A DNA stretch of 64,000 bases from a virus: IMG/VR virus record IMGVR_UViG_3300028394_002328, positions 248,001-312,000 of that record; one strand, 5' to 3'. Shown here in pieces: positions 7,481 to 16,500 of this stretch. Both the position numbers and the translations under genes were made by a program. The notes below the pieces were generated by a model. The model saw only the letters and a list, made by a program, of their open reading frames with translations, was not told the DNA's origin and ran no database searches. How positions within the stretch are numbered: the first letter of the stretch is position 1; each line of letters starts with the position of its first letter.

Positions 7481-8103
7481 AGATAATTGAAATATTAAAA
7501 GAATATGTAGATGATGTATCAAAATTAGTAATATTTGATATTGACGATACTCTTGTGCATACCCAAACTAAAGTCCATGTTATCAAAGATGGTAAAATAG
7601 TTCGTAGCCTAAACAGCCACGAGTTTACACATTATAAATTGAAACCCGGTGAAAAGTTTGATTTTGGAGATTTCACTGATGCTAAAGAATTCTTTGACAA
7701 TGCTAAGCCAATTATTCCTATGATGGATCAACTTAAACAAGATATTGCTACAGGTAATAAAGTTGTTATGGTAACTGCTAGGTCAGATTTTGATGATAAA
7801 GAATTGTTTTTAGATACATTTAGAAAATATGGGGTAGATATGAATAAAGTACATGTCTACCGTGCAGGAAATAATAAAGATAATATAAAGATTGACGAAA
7901 AGAAAAAGATTATTATTAGAAAGTTATTAGATAGCGGTAACTATAGCAAAGCGATTATGTATGATGATTCTATTCCAAATTTAGATAGTTTTGTCACACT
8001 TAAAAAAGAATACCCTGATACTAAGTTTTACGCTTGGAGTGTGAGTTTAGATGGTAAAGCAGGAGAGTATCAGAGAACCAACGAAAACATGCGGAGAATA
8101 TAA
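7477..8103 (+). CDS. HAD-superfamily phosphatase
   Basis: 208 residues with the HAD nucleophile motif FDIDDT (Asp21, Asp23), a motif II threonine in VMVTARSD (typical of 3'-phosphatase and other nucleotide-acting HADs) and a C-terminal acidic motif (MYDDSIPNLD). In phages this group includes polynucleotide 3'-phosphatases and nucleotidases, so a role in end repair or nucleotide recycling is possible, though the kinase half of Pnkp is absent. Confidence 0.85.
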   Translation: MKIIEILKEYVDDVSKLVIFDIDDTLVHTQTKVHVIKDGKIVRSLNSHEFTHYKLKPGEKFDFGDFTDAKEFFDNAKPIIPMMDQLKQDIATGNKVVMVTARSDFDDKELFLDTFRKYGVDMNKVHVYRAGNNKDNIKIDEKKKIIIRKLLDSGNYSKAIMYDDSIPNLDSFVTLKKEYPDTKFYAWSVSLDGKAGEYQRTNENMRRI

Positions 8104-8795
8104 TGAGCGACTTTAGAAATTTATTAAACATTGTAGAAGAACTAAGTGAGCAGGACAATGTTGAGCTTCATGACAGTTTTGATATTGAATTATCCGAAGA
8201 CTTTGTAATAGAAACCGGAGTAATCGGATTTACAAAAGACGGGATAGTACTTGAAGCCGATGAAGAAACATTTAAATTACTTACTAGTAAAAAACTATTA
8301 AGTGAGGCTCCTAATCGTTTCAGACCATCTACAAATCCACATCGTTATGATAGTGATCAAGATTACTATGATGCAGTAGATGACGCAGAAGCATGGGACC
8401 GCGCACAAGACAGCGATGATGCAGAAGCATATTATGCGGATCAGGCAGATCAAAAAGCCTATGATGACGATATGTATCAAGAAGGTATGGTACTAGGTTC
8501 AGGGTCGGATGCTTCTAGTGCGGGATCATTTAAAATGGGTGAAGATGAAATGGATGAGGCCAAATATCAGGGCCGTGAAGTTCCATTAGGTAAACCAATG
8601 CAGGGTGATGTAGCCAAGTCTAAAGTCTATGTAAAGGGTCCAAAGGGTAATGTTGTCAAAGTTAACTTTGGTGACAAAAACATGCGTATTAAAAAGAATA
8701 TACCCGGACGCAGAAAATCATTTAGAGCCCGTCATCGTTGTGAAAACCCTGGACCACGTTGGAAAGCTAGATATTGGTCATGTAGAGCATGGTAA
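8103..8795 (+). CDS. Conserved phage protein with Cys-rich basic C-terminus
   Basis: 230 residues: acidic N-terminal domain (1-65), a low-complexity Asp/Ala/Tyr stretch (75-130), and a basic C-terminal domain (170-230) ending in ARYWSCRAW with RARHRCENPG before it. I recognise this C-terminal pattern from uncharacterised proteins of marine and freshwater T4-like phages. The two cysteines (HRC, WSC) might bind a metal. The start is coupled to the HAD gene (TAATG). Function unknown. Confidence 0.75.
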   Translation: MSDFRNLLNIVEELSEQDNVELHDSFDIELSEDFVIETGVIGFTKDGIVLEADEETFKLLTSKKLLSEAPNRFRPSTNPHRYDSDQDYYDAVDDAEAWDRAQDSDDAEAYYADQADQKAYDDDMYQEGMVLGSGSDASSAGSFKMGEDEMDEAKYQGREVPLGKPMQGDVAKSKVYVKGPKGNVVKVNFGDKNMRIKKNIPGRRKSFRARHRCENPGPRWKARYWSCRAW

Positions 8796-8853
8796 ATTTT
8801 TTATACACCGTGCTAGATGCTAAATATTGTACAAACAATTTCTAAATTAATAC

Positions 8854-9033
8854 ATGGCCAAAAAACCCGATCTCGTTACCAGATACGAGGTGATTACACA
8901 AGAAGACCCGAGTACCGGGGATCTAATATTGCCTATTCCACAACCCGTACTAGACCGCTTAAATTGGAAAGAAGGGGACTCCCTTGATATTAGTCTTGAT
9001 AAAGACGGCAAAATTTATTTGAAAAAGATTTAA
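8854..9033 (+). CDS. AbrB/MazE-like small DNA-binding protein
   Basis: 59 residues starting MAKKPDLVTRYEVI. The centre, LPIPQPVLDRLNWKEGDSL, and the final DISLDKDGKIYLKK have the hydrophobic pattern of the swapped-hairpin AbrB fold, which binds DNA as a dimer in transition-state regulators and antitoxins. A CTAAATA motif lies about 30 bp upstream. The stop overlaps the next ATG (TAATG). No toxin gene is adjacent, so a transcription regulator is more likely than an antitoxin. Confidence 0.8.
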   Translation: MAKKPDLVTRYEVITQEDPSTGDLILPIPQPVLDRLNWKEGDSLDISLDKDGKIYLKKI

Positions 9034-9425
9034 TGTACATACAAAATAACACAATGATAACTAACACTACCACAACTCCAAATACCGTTACCATTACCAC
9101 TCCAAATACTGTTCCAAATTATGGGTATTATACAACCGCCCCAAATACTATAGGAGGCAATCCTATTTGGACTATTCAGCCAAACACTACTACTAATAAC
9201 CAGTTAACAGTGAAAGGTGATGCTGAGTTTGAGGGTGAAGTTACTATTAAAGGTAAAAGTCTATTAGACGCTATTGAAAGCTTAGAGAAACGATTAGGTT
9301 TATTACATCCAAACCCAAAACTAGAAGGTAGATGGGAAGAATTAAAAGAATTGGGCGAGCGCTATCGTGCTTTGGAAAAAGAAATCCTAGAAAAAGAAAA
9401 GATGTGGACAATTCTTCAAAAGTGA
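9033..9425 (+). CDS. Phage protein with Thr/Asn-rich head and coiled-coil tail
   Basis: 130 residues. Residues 1-55 are Thr/Asn/Pro rich with repeats of TTPNT, then a short strand-turn-strand section (VKGDAEFEGEVTIKG) like those in phage fibre proteins, then a charged helix (LEGRWEELKELGERYRALE). This C-terminal helix is familiar from uncharacterised T4-like phage proteins. Possibly a minor virion protein, but nothing proves it. Confidence 0.75.
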   Translation: MYIQNNTMITNTTTTPNTVTITTPNTVPNYGYYTTAPNTIGGNPIWTIQPNTTTNNQLTVKGDAEFEGEVTIKGKSLLDAIESLEKRLGLLHPNPKLEGRWEELKELGERYRALEKEILEKEKMWTILQK

Positions 9426-9428
9426 CGG

Positions 9429-9457
9429 TTGACATTTATTCCACTTTATCATATACT
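9429..9457 (+). promoter_or_regulatory. Sigma-70 promoter
   Basis: TTGACA at 9429-9434 and TATACT at 9452-9457, 17-bp spacer. A short inverted repeat GTATC...GATAC lies in the leader (about 9463-9483). Confidence 0.75.
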
Positions 9458-9486
9458 ACTAGTATCGTAACTTATATGATACCAGT

Positions 9487-9870
9487 ATGACTATGCATCT
9501 AGCACACCCTGCTCTTACCTCCCTAGGAAAACGCAAGGGTAAACAAAAATTCCGTAATGCCGATGAAGCCCGCAAGGCTAGAGAATTAGAACAAGAGTGG
9601 GCAAAAAATAAAGCTAAATGGGACGCAATGCTAAAGCCTGTTGCTAAAAAAATTAAAACACAGGCTCCTAAACTAAGTCCTACTATCGCTAGAGAAACTC
9701 CACACATCCCTAGCCTTAATTTGGGTATCACAGGTGCGGTAACCTGTGCAAAGACTCCAATGTATACAGGTGACAAAATTATTGGTATTGGTACAATGCA
9801 TAAATCTAACGCAGTACCAATCTTTAATACTGAGCAGGCAAAAGATATTAGCACTATGCGTAGAAATTAA
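9487..9870 (+). CDS. Conserved phage protein of unknown function (127 aa)
   Basis: Basic N-terminal half with a charged helix ([19 protein letters not shown]) and a C-terminal half with [19 protein letters not shown]; the ending [15 protein letters not shown] is familiar from uncharacterised phage proteins. There is no clear SD before the ATG at 9487, and a second ATG at 9493 is possible. It lies one base upstream of the IF-1 gene, so both should share the 9429 promoter. Confidence 0.8.
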   Translation: MTMHLAHPALTSLGKRKGKQKFRNADEARKARELEQEWAKNKAKWDAMLKPVAKKIKTQAPKLSPTIARETPHIPSLNLGITGAVTCAKTPMYTGDKIIGIGTMHKSNAVPIFNTEQAKDISTMRRN

Positions 9871-9871
9871 T

Positions 9872-10087
9872 ATGGCTAAAGAAGATACTATTAAAATGGA
9901 GGGCGAAATTACAGATGTTTTGCCCAATGCGACATTTAGAATATCATTAGGCACTGGTAATAAAATACTAGGTTATATTTCAGGAAGAATGCGTCAAAAC
10001 GAAATTAAAATTTTGTTAGGCGATACAGTTGAAGTAGAACTAAGCCCATATGATCTTACTAAAGGCAGAATAATCAGACGAAAATAA
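9872..10087 (+). CDS. infA: Translation initiation factor IF-1
   Basis: 71 residues, essentially the full length of bacterial IF-1 (72 in E. coli). It has the single S1/OB-fold domain and family pattern: [48 protein letters not shown] and the basic end RRK. IF-1 binds the ribosomal A site with IF-2 and IF-3 during initiation. The gene starts one base after the previous stop and is served by the sigma-70 promoter at 9429, so it is probably made early. A phage copy could bias initiation toward phage messages (inference). Confidence 0.95.
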   Translation: MAKEDTIKMEGEITDVLPNATFRISLGTGNKILGYISGRMRQNEIKILLGDTVEVELSPYDLTKGRIIRRK

Positions 10088-10110
10088 TGTAACAACTATC
10101 TTCTGTATTG

Positions 10111-10118
10111 TATAAATA
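10111..10118 (+). promoter_or_regulatory. T4-like late promoter motif
   Basis: TATAAATA, an exact match to the T4 late promoter, ends 4 bp before the ATG at 10123. There is no SD. Confidence 0.6.
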
Positions 10119-10122
10119 CAAC

Positions 10123-10677
10123 ATGCGAGATATTATTACATTACTTGAGGAAAAAACTAAACCTCAAGACATAGAAATTATTCCGTTGAATTTTACAGAC
10201 AGCGAGGTTAGTCCTGTGCTGTCTAAAGCCACTATAGACCTTCATTATGGTAAGTTAGCGCAAGGTTACGCTGAACGCTATAACAAAAAAGAAGGTGATA
10301 GAGATTTCAACTATGCAGGTGCTTTCCTGCATAATACATTGTTCCCACAATTCCGTGAAGTAAGAAACAATAACAACCCCAACGGCCCTATGCTAGGATT
10401 CGTCAATAAACATTTTGGCGACTATGATAATATGAAATCTGAGTTTGAAACTGAAGCCATGAAGATACAGGGTTCAGGTTGGATATATCTATCTACTGAT
10501 GGAAAGATTAAAACGATTGCGAATCATCAGGTACGCAACGATATATTATTGTTAATTGACTGGTGGGAACATGCTTGGATTTTAGATTACGGCAGTGATA
10601 AGAAAAAATACTTAAAAGAACAATGGAAGATTATCAACTGGAATGTGATTAACACAAGATGGGGGAAATCATTATGA
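10123..10677 (+). CDS. Fe/Mn superoxide dismutase-like protein with a changed metal-ligand motif
   Basis: 184 residues aligning along the whole Fe/Mn SOD family: [15 protein letters not shown] (first His ligand), GSGWIYLS, and [20 protein letters not shown] (Asp and His ligands), ending in the family's IINW. The second ligand region reads LHNTLF where active enzymes have NHxxF, so His and Asn are swapped by one position. The enzyme may bind metal differently or be inactive as an SOD. The ATG at 10123 was preferred to a TTG at 10108 that lies inside the TATAAATA motif. The stop overlaps the IscA-type gene. Confidence 0.85.
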   Translation: MRDIITLLEEKTKPQDIEIIPLNFTDSEVSPVLSKATIDLHYGKLAQGYAERYNKKEGDRDFNYAGAFLHNTLFPQFREVRNNNNPNGPMLGFVNKHFGDYDNMKSEFETEAMKIQGSGWIYLSTDGKIKTIANHQVRNDILLLIDWWEHAWILDYGSDKKKYLKEQWKIINWNVINTRWGKSL

Positions 10678-10997
10678 TTACAATTACAGAAAACGCAACA
10701 ACAAAAATTAACGAATTAATATTAGAAGAATCTGATCCAACAATCAAATTACGCATGTATGTACAAGGTGGTGGATGCAGTGGATTTAGTTATGGATTTA
10801 CATTTGATTCAGAGCAAAACGAAGATGACTTTACCTTTGAAGTAGGTAAAACCAATCTACTAGTTGACAGTATGAGTTTACAATACTTAGAAGGTGCAGT
10901 AGTAGATTACAAAGAAGATTTACAAGGATCACGATTTTCTATAACGAATCCTCAAGCTACAACTACTTGCGGATGCGGGAGTTCTTTTAGTGTATGA
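10674..10997 (+). CDS. A-type iron-sulfur carrier (IscA/ErpA/HesB family)
   Basis: 107 residues with the three conserved cysteines, Cys35 in GGGCSGF and Cys99/Cys101 in TTCGCGSSF, which receive a 2Fe-2S or 4Fe-4S cluster and hand it to apoproteins. The start is in an ATGA overlap with the SOD-like gene; an in-frame ATG five codons upstream is inside that gene. It functions with IscU, which is encoded at 60.5-60.9 kb in this window. IscA versus ErpA cannot be decided from sequence alone. Confidence 0.95.
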   Translation: MITITENATTKINELILEESDPTIKLRMYVQGGGCSGFSYGFTFDSEQNEDDFTFEVGKTNLLVDSMSLQYLEGAVVDYKEDLQGSRFSITNPQATTTCGCGSSFSV

Positions 10998-11003
10998 TAA
11001 ATA
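10996..11003 (+). promoter_or_regulatory. T4-like late promoter motif
   Basis: GATAAATA, 18 bp before the ATG of the first tail-fibre-like gene, with AAGGA as SD in between. Confidence 0.5.
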
Positions 11004-11021
11004 GTACTATAAGGATTATAT

Positions 11022-12137
11022 ATGGCGATTTCGGGGATACAGGTAATCAATATTGGGCTACAAAACGAATCTGCAAATAGCGATTCGTTATATACCGCCT
11101 TTAATAAAACAAAAACTAACTTTGCTACATTATTTGGGAACGCTAGCCCATATAATACCTATACCGGCAATTTAGGAATTACCATAGATTCAAACTCTAC
11201 TACTGGTGTAGTAGATGTATTAAACACCGGCGTTCTGTCATTAACCGCAGGTAATGGAATAGTATTAAGTGGTAGTAATGGTAATGTCACTATAGAATCA
11301 ACTGGGGGAGGAAACGGTGGCGCAGGAACTGTTACTAGTGTTAGTGTAGTTGGTGCAGCATCTAATGCTAGAATTACTACTAGTGGTGGCCCTATTATTA
11401 GTAGTGGTACAATAACTCTAGACTTAGCAACCACCGGCGTAATTTCAGGTAGTTATACATATCCAACCGTAACAGTAGATACATACGGAAGAATAACAAG
11501 CATAGCCAATGCTTCATCAGTTGGCACAGTCACTAGTGTAGGACTTAGTCCAGGTTTTGGCATTCAAGTAACAGGAAGTCCTGTTACTACCAGTGGCACA
11601 ATGACTATTACTAATACTGGAGTTACTAGACTTAGCGCTGGTACAGGAATTAGTTTAAGTGGTAGCAATGGCAATGTAACAGTTTCTACTACAGTGGGCG
11701 CTGGCACAGTGACCAGTGTTGGAGTGTCCAGTTCTTCATTAACAGTATCAGGTAGTCCTGTTGTAGCCGCAGGTACAATTACAGTTGATTTACCATCTAC
11801 TGTTACAATGTCTAATGTAATTATAACAGGTCAATTCTTAGCAAATGGAAGTGAAGATTTAGCAAATGGCGCTGCTGCAAATCTATCCATAACCGCTAGT
11901 TATTTTAGTACCGCTGCTGCTGAAACAGCGACCGTAGCGGCCGGTACTGCAGGGCAAATAAAGACATTTATGATGGTTGCTGATACCGGCGACATGGTTA
12001 TCACTGTAACCAATGCAGGATGGAAATCTTCGGGTACAGGCACAATGACATTTGGAGATATAGGAGATGGGTGTACGCTACAATACATAAACAGTAAATG
12101 GTTCTGTATAGGTAACAACGGCGTAGTATTCGCATAA
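11022..12137 (+). CDS. Tail fibre-like structural protein
   Basis: 371 residues, rich in Thr, Ser, Gly and Asn, with a repeated pattern GTVTSV (at least four copies) followed by GSPVxxSGTITxDL, typical of beta-rich fibre shafts. The N-terminal 45 residues (NESANSDSLYTAFNKTKTNF) resemble the attachment segment of fibre proteins in T4-like phages. The C-terminal 80 residues form a different, probably globular domain. It is the first of a run of four fibre or adhesin genes. Confidence 0.8.
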   Translation: MAISGIQVINIGLQNESANSDSLYTAFNKTKTNFATLFGNASPYNTYTGNLGITIDSNSTTGVVDVLNTGVLSLTAGNGIVLSGSNGNVTIESTGGGNGGAGTVTSVSVVGAASNARITTSGGPIISSGTITLDLATTGVISGSYTYPTVTVDTYGRITSIANASSVGTVTSVGLSPGFGIQVTGSPVTTSGTMTITNTGVTRLSAGTGISLSGSNGNVTVSTTVGAGTVTSVGVSSSSLTVSGSPVVAAGTITVDLPSTVTMSNVIITGQFLANGSEDLANGAAANLSITASYFSTAAAETATVAAGTAGQIKTFMMVADTGDMVITVTNAGWKSSGTGTMTFGDIGDGCTLQYINSKWFCIGNNGVVFA

Positions 12138-12150
12138 CACGGAAAATAAC

Positions 12151-13461
12151 ATGACAACAATAACGATACCACAATTACCAACGATATCAAATGCTAATAT
12201 ATCAGCATCAAGTATTTTACCTATAGTTGACACTACTGGCGTACCTCAAACAGATAAAGTAACAGTAGGCAATCTTGCTAACTTTGTATTAACTCAAGCA
12301 GGCAATCTATTAGAGAATGCATTACTGTCAACTTATGCTGAGTCTGTTACAAATGCTGCTCAACCAAATATTACTAGTGTAGGTACATTAACAGGAGTAA
12401 CTAGTACAGGGACCGTTAATTTTACCAGTGCTAGCAATGTCTCATTGGGTCCTGTAGGTAATGTAAAGATTAGCGGTGGAATTAGTGGACAGATATTAAG
12501 AACAGACGGTGCAGGAAATTTAAGTTGGGTTTCTGGTGGAGGCGTAACTGGTACTATTACATTCGCTAATGCTAATATATCAACTAGTTCTCTTAATACA
12601 AATATTATTATCACAGGCAACGGCACTGGTGAGATTAATCTTAGTTCAAACAGCCATGTATGGAATTTTGGAAACGATGGTAATTTATTAACTCCTGGCA
12701 ATTTGATAGGTCCAGCAAATGCTAATTTTAATATATTTTCAAACGCAGGTGTTCATAGTTTCACTTTCGGCGATGATGGTACATTTTATGCCCCAGACAA
12801 TGTAGTATTAGGTGGAACAAGTATTGCAATTGGTCCAGGTGCTGATGCATTAGTTGAAGAATTAACTAATGCTGTACTAGTAGCAAGTAGTGACCTTGAC
12901 GCATATATTCAAGCAGTTATTAATAATGTATCAGATAATGGTAGTGCTGATTGGGTAGCCCTAGGTCATTTAGGCAATAATGAGTATGGTTGGGCAGACA
13001 TGGGCTTTAATAGTTCAGGATTCGGTGATGCTAATTATACTATAACTGGACAAGGTGATGGCTATTTCATAGTACAAACTTATGCTAGTGGACAAGCCCC
13101 GGGTGGACGTGGTGGTAATTTAGTATTAGCGACTGGCGCTCAGGGTACTGTTAAAGATATTATATTTGCTACTGGTGGGTTTTTAACCTCAAATGAATTT
13201 GCTAGAATTAGTCACAGTAATAATGCACTTGAATTTTATGATGGTGGCAATATTTTTGGTGCTAATGTTGTTGAAGCAAACACATTTTCAGGCACCGTGG
13301 TTGCGTTCTCTTCACTTCCTGCTGCAACAACAGCCGGGTTAAGAGCATTTATCAATGATGCTAATTTAGTGGCTGCAGGTAATTTTGGATCAACAGTGGG
13401 TAATACAGGGTCAAATACAGTACCAGTTTACAGTGACGGGACAAATTGGCGTATAGGATAA
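12151..13461 (+). CDS. Tail fibre-like structural protein
   Basis: 436 residues. The N-terminal section (LPTISNANISASSILPIVDTTG) is the motif many phage and prophage fibre genes use before a shaft. The shaft shows repeats such as GNGTGEINLSSNSHVWNFGNDG, shared with the next, larger gene. The C-terminal 50 residues (SSLPAATTAGLRAFINDAN) resemble a recurring C-terminal domain of fibre proteins. It is followed by a terminator. Confidence 0.8.
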   Translation: MTTITIPQLPTISNANISASSILPIVDTTGVPQTDKVTVGNLANFVLTQAGNLLENALLSTYAESVTNAAQPNITSVGTLTGVTSTGTVNFTSASNVSLGPVGNVKISGGISGQILRTDGAGNLSWVSGGGVTGTITFANANISTSSLNTNIIITGNGTGEINLSSNSHVWNFGNDGNLLTPGNLIGPANANFNIFSNAGVHSFTFGDDGTFYAPDNVVLGGTSIAIGPGADALVEELTNAVLVASSDLDAYIQAVINNVSDNGSADWVALGHLGNNEYGWADMGFNSSGFGDANYTITGQGDGYFIVQTYASGQAPGGRGGNLVLATGAQGTVKDIIFATGGFLTSNEFARISHSNNALEFYDGGNIFGANVVEANTFSGTVVAFSSLPAATTAGLRAFINDANLVAAGNFGSTVGNTGSNTVPVYSDGTNWRIG

Positions 13462-13480
13462 CTTAAAAATTAACTCCAAT

Positions 13481-13504
13481 AAAAAAGCCCGCAAGGGCTT
13501 TTTT
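13481..13504 (+). terminator. Rho-independent terminator
   Basis: AAAAAAGCCC GCAA GGGCTTTTTT: strong GC stem with U-tract, 19 bp after the preceding stop. It is symmetric enough to act in both directions. Confidence 0.9.
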
Positions 13505-13545
13505 ACATTTTACCACTAAATAGTAATATCCGGAGACAACAAATA

Positions 13546-16500
13546 ATGACAATAAAAAGAACGCCATCCGTTATTGGACCAACAGACCCTGATGTAGCTA
13601 GAAAACTACAAGCCAATTTAAAACAAGCGGCCGTCATAGCAAATGGAAGACCCACTGTATCTCAGTCTGAACTTATATTACCATCAACGACTATAAGAAC
13701 GAGTCCAACCTCAATAACACTTAATACTAGCGCCAATAATCAGCCTAGTGACACTGTAACCGTTTATCCTTCTTCCGGTAATGTATATGTTAGCAGTATA
13801 GATCAAACTATACAACAAAATATAGTAAACCAAACAGGTGTCTATTCAATTATTGCAGGAAATGGAGTATCAATAACTAGTACAGGGGTCAGCGGTACAG
13901 GGAATGTCACTATAAATTCATTGACTAGTGGTAACACAGGCAATATCACATTTAGTGGTACTACTATGACAGGACCTGCAGGCTCTAGTGACAGTTACAG
14001 CATATATATTCAACCATCTGCTGATTTTACTAATGCTTTACAGATTTATCCAACAGCAGACAATGATATTCATTTGTTTGAAGCATCGGGTAATGCTATC
14101 ACATTAGGAAATTATGGTGATAGTCAAATATCAGTTTGGGGACCAAATTCACCTAATGCTAACATTACTCTACAGTCTAATGGCAATACATGGAATTTTG
14201 GAGAAGATGGTACCTTAACATTACCTGCTAATGCATTTAGTGTTAACTATGCCAACGGTACACAAGTACCATTAGGTACTCCGGCTGGAAGTTCTGGTGC
14301 AGCACAGTTCAACTGGCAAGGAAATTTCTCTAATCAAGGCGGCACACCCGGAGATACCTATAGTACACTACAGTTTGACAGCAATGGTATGCCAACATTG
14401 AATGGAACCAATGCATATCAACAAAGAGTTGACAATTCACCTTATATGCAAATACTTGCGCCTAGAGTAGAGAGCACCGATTTTGGAATTGTTGCTGGAC
14501 CTGGACTAACAGTAGTCGGATACGATGACACCTACAATACACCACGCAGTGCTTACTTGTCAGTGCAAGATCAATCCAATGCTACCCAACAATGGGATTT
14601 TGGTATTTTTGGAAACGGTGATAATAATTTTGTTGTCAGTGACAGAACTAACAGCAATCAATGGGCATTTGGCACAGATGGTAACTTAACAGTACCGGCC
14701 GGTATACTAGGTGCAGGCAATTTAAAACTTTCTCCGGATTCTACTAACGCTAATGCTTATTTGGATATCTATTTAACCGGAGGTCCAGACATTCATATTG
14801 CCGGCAACGGTGAATCTATTATTCTAGGAACTGATGCCTATGCTAATGTCATGGTCAATGTTAATGGTAATGTGTATATACAAGCAGGTAATGCCGGTGG
14901 CACAAAGACTTGGAACTTTGACACAAGTGGCAACTTGGCATTACCAAATGGTGGTATCATCTATGAAACTAACATTCCAGGTGGAGTATTAACTGGCAAT
15001 ACTATTGTTCTAAAACCACAGGGCGGCATTAATTCTGACCAACAGTTGCTTGTTTATCCAACAGCAATTGGTTCTGACTTTAATCACTTACATTTGACTT
15101 CAGGTAATTTATACAATACTGAACTATTCTTAGGTAGTGATGACTTATATGTAAAATTGGCTAACACTGGAAACGTTATTATCAATAGTAATGATGGTAC
15201 CGGAAACAGTGGGCAATGGAACTTTGATTACACAGGTAACTTAACACTACCTGCGAATGCGTTTGCTATCAATTACGCTAACGGTTCTCAGGTAGCGTTG
15301 TCATCTATTGCTAACGGTAATAGTAATGTCAATATCCCTGCAGCAAACGGCAATGTTAATATCTCTGCTGTCGGTAATACTACTATGGTTGTTACTGGAA
15401 CTGGTGCTAACATCACCGGTAATCTTACTGTAAGCGGAAACATACTGAGTAATTATACATTCTCTCAAAGTGGTAATACCAGTGCGTATGCAACCAAAAG
15501 AATTTTACAGTATGTTCCGGGCACAGGCGCTGTCACATACAGCAACGATATAGATGCATCAAGCATATACATTACAGGATATGCAATAGAAATTCATGTT
15601 AGCCCGAGTGCCCTTAATGATACTGGTAACGGTACTATTGGCACCCCAGTTAAAACTATTGCTAGAGCTAAAGCATTATTGGCGGAAGCCTTTGAAACAT
15701 CATCGGCGGGACAAAGAAAAACAATTGTATTGCATCCTGGTGATTATGTAGAAAACGTAACCATTGATACTCAATACACTGTTTTAACCACACATGAGTT
15801 AGTGGGTAAAAATACAACGCTTAGTGGTACATTGACTGTTACAACAGGATGTACTATTGATGGGCTGAAGATGAACAATCTTGTTATCTCGGCAACTTCC
15901 GCAACCGGGTCAGTTGATTTAATTGGTTGTACAGTGACAGGTGCAGTAACTAAAACATCTTCAGCATATACAAATTTTAGAGGATGTGATTTATCTTCTG
16001 CTACATTAAACATTACTGGTACAGGAACAACAGTTTTAGTTGGTGGTAATTATTTTACGCTTACTGTAAACAATGCCGCAGCCGGCGTTTTGGCCAAAGC
16101 AGTTGTTTCAATGGGCCCGGTAACTTTGACGGCAGGAACACTACAACTTTCTGACACGCTGGTCTATGCTGCTGCTAATACTGCTAATGCCATAACGCAA
16201 AGTGCTGGTTCAGTGTTAACATTAAACAATACCCAAACATTGATACCTGATCTCACAAACGTAGCAAGAAATAGTTTTGGTGGATTCTATTCTATTATAA
16301 ACGCTATTTATGATAAAGTAAATTCTACATTTGGTGGTACATCATTAAACTCAATCGTATACAGTCAGTATATCAATTCTGATACCTTAACGACTACTGG
16401 TAATGCTAACGTTGGTAATTTGGGCACAACAACTGCAATCATTACAACTGGTAATATTACAACTATTAACAGTGGTTTATTACAGAATGGTAATTCAAAT

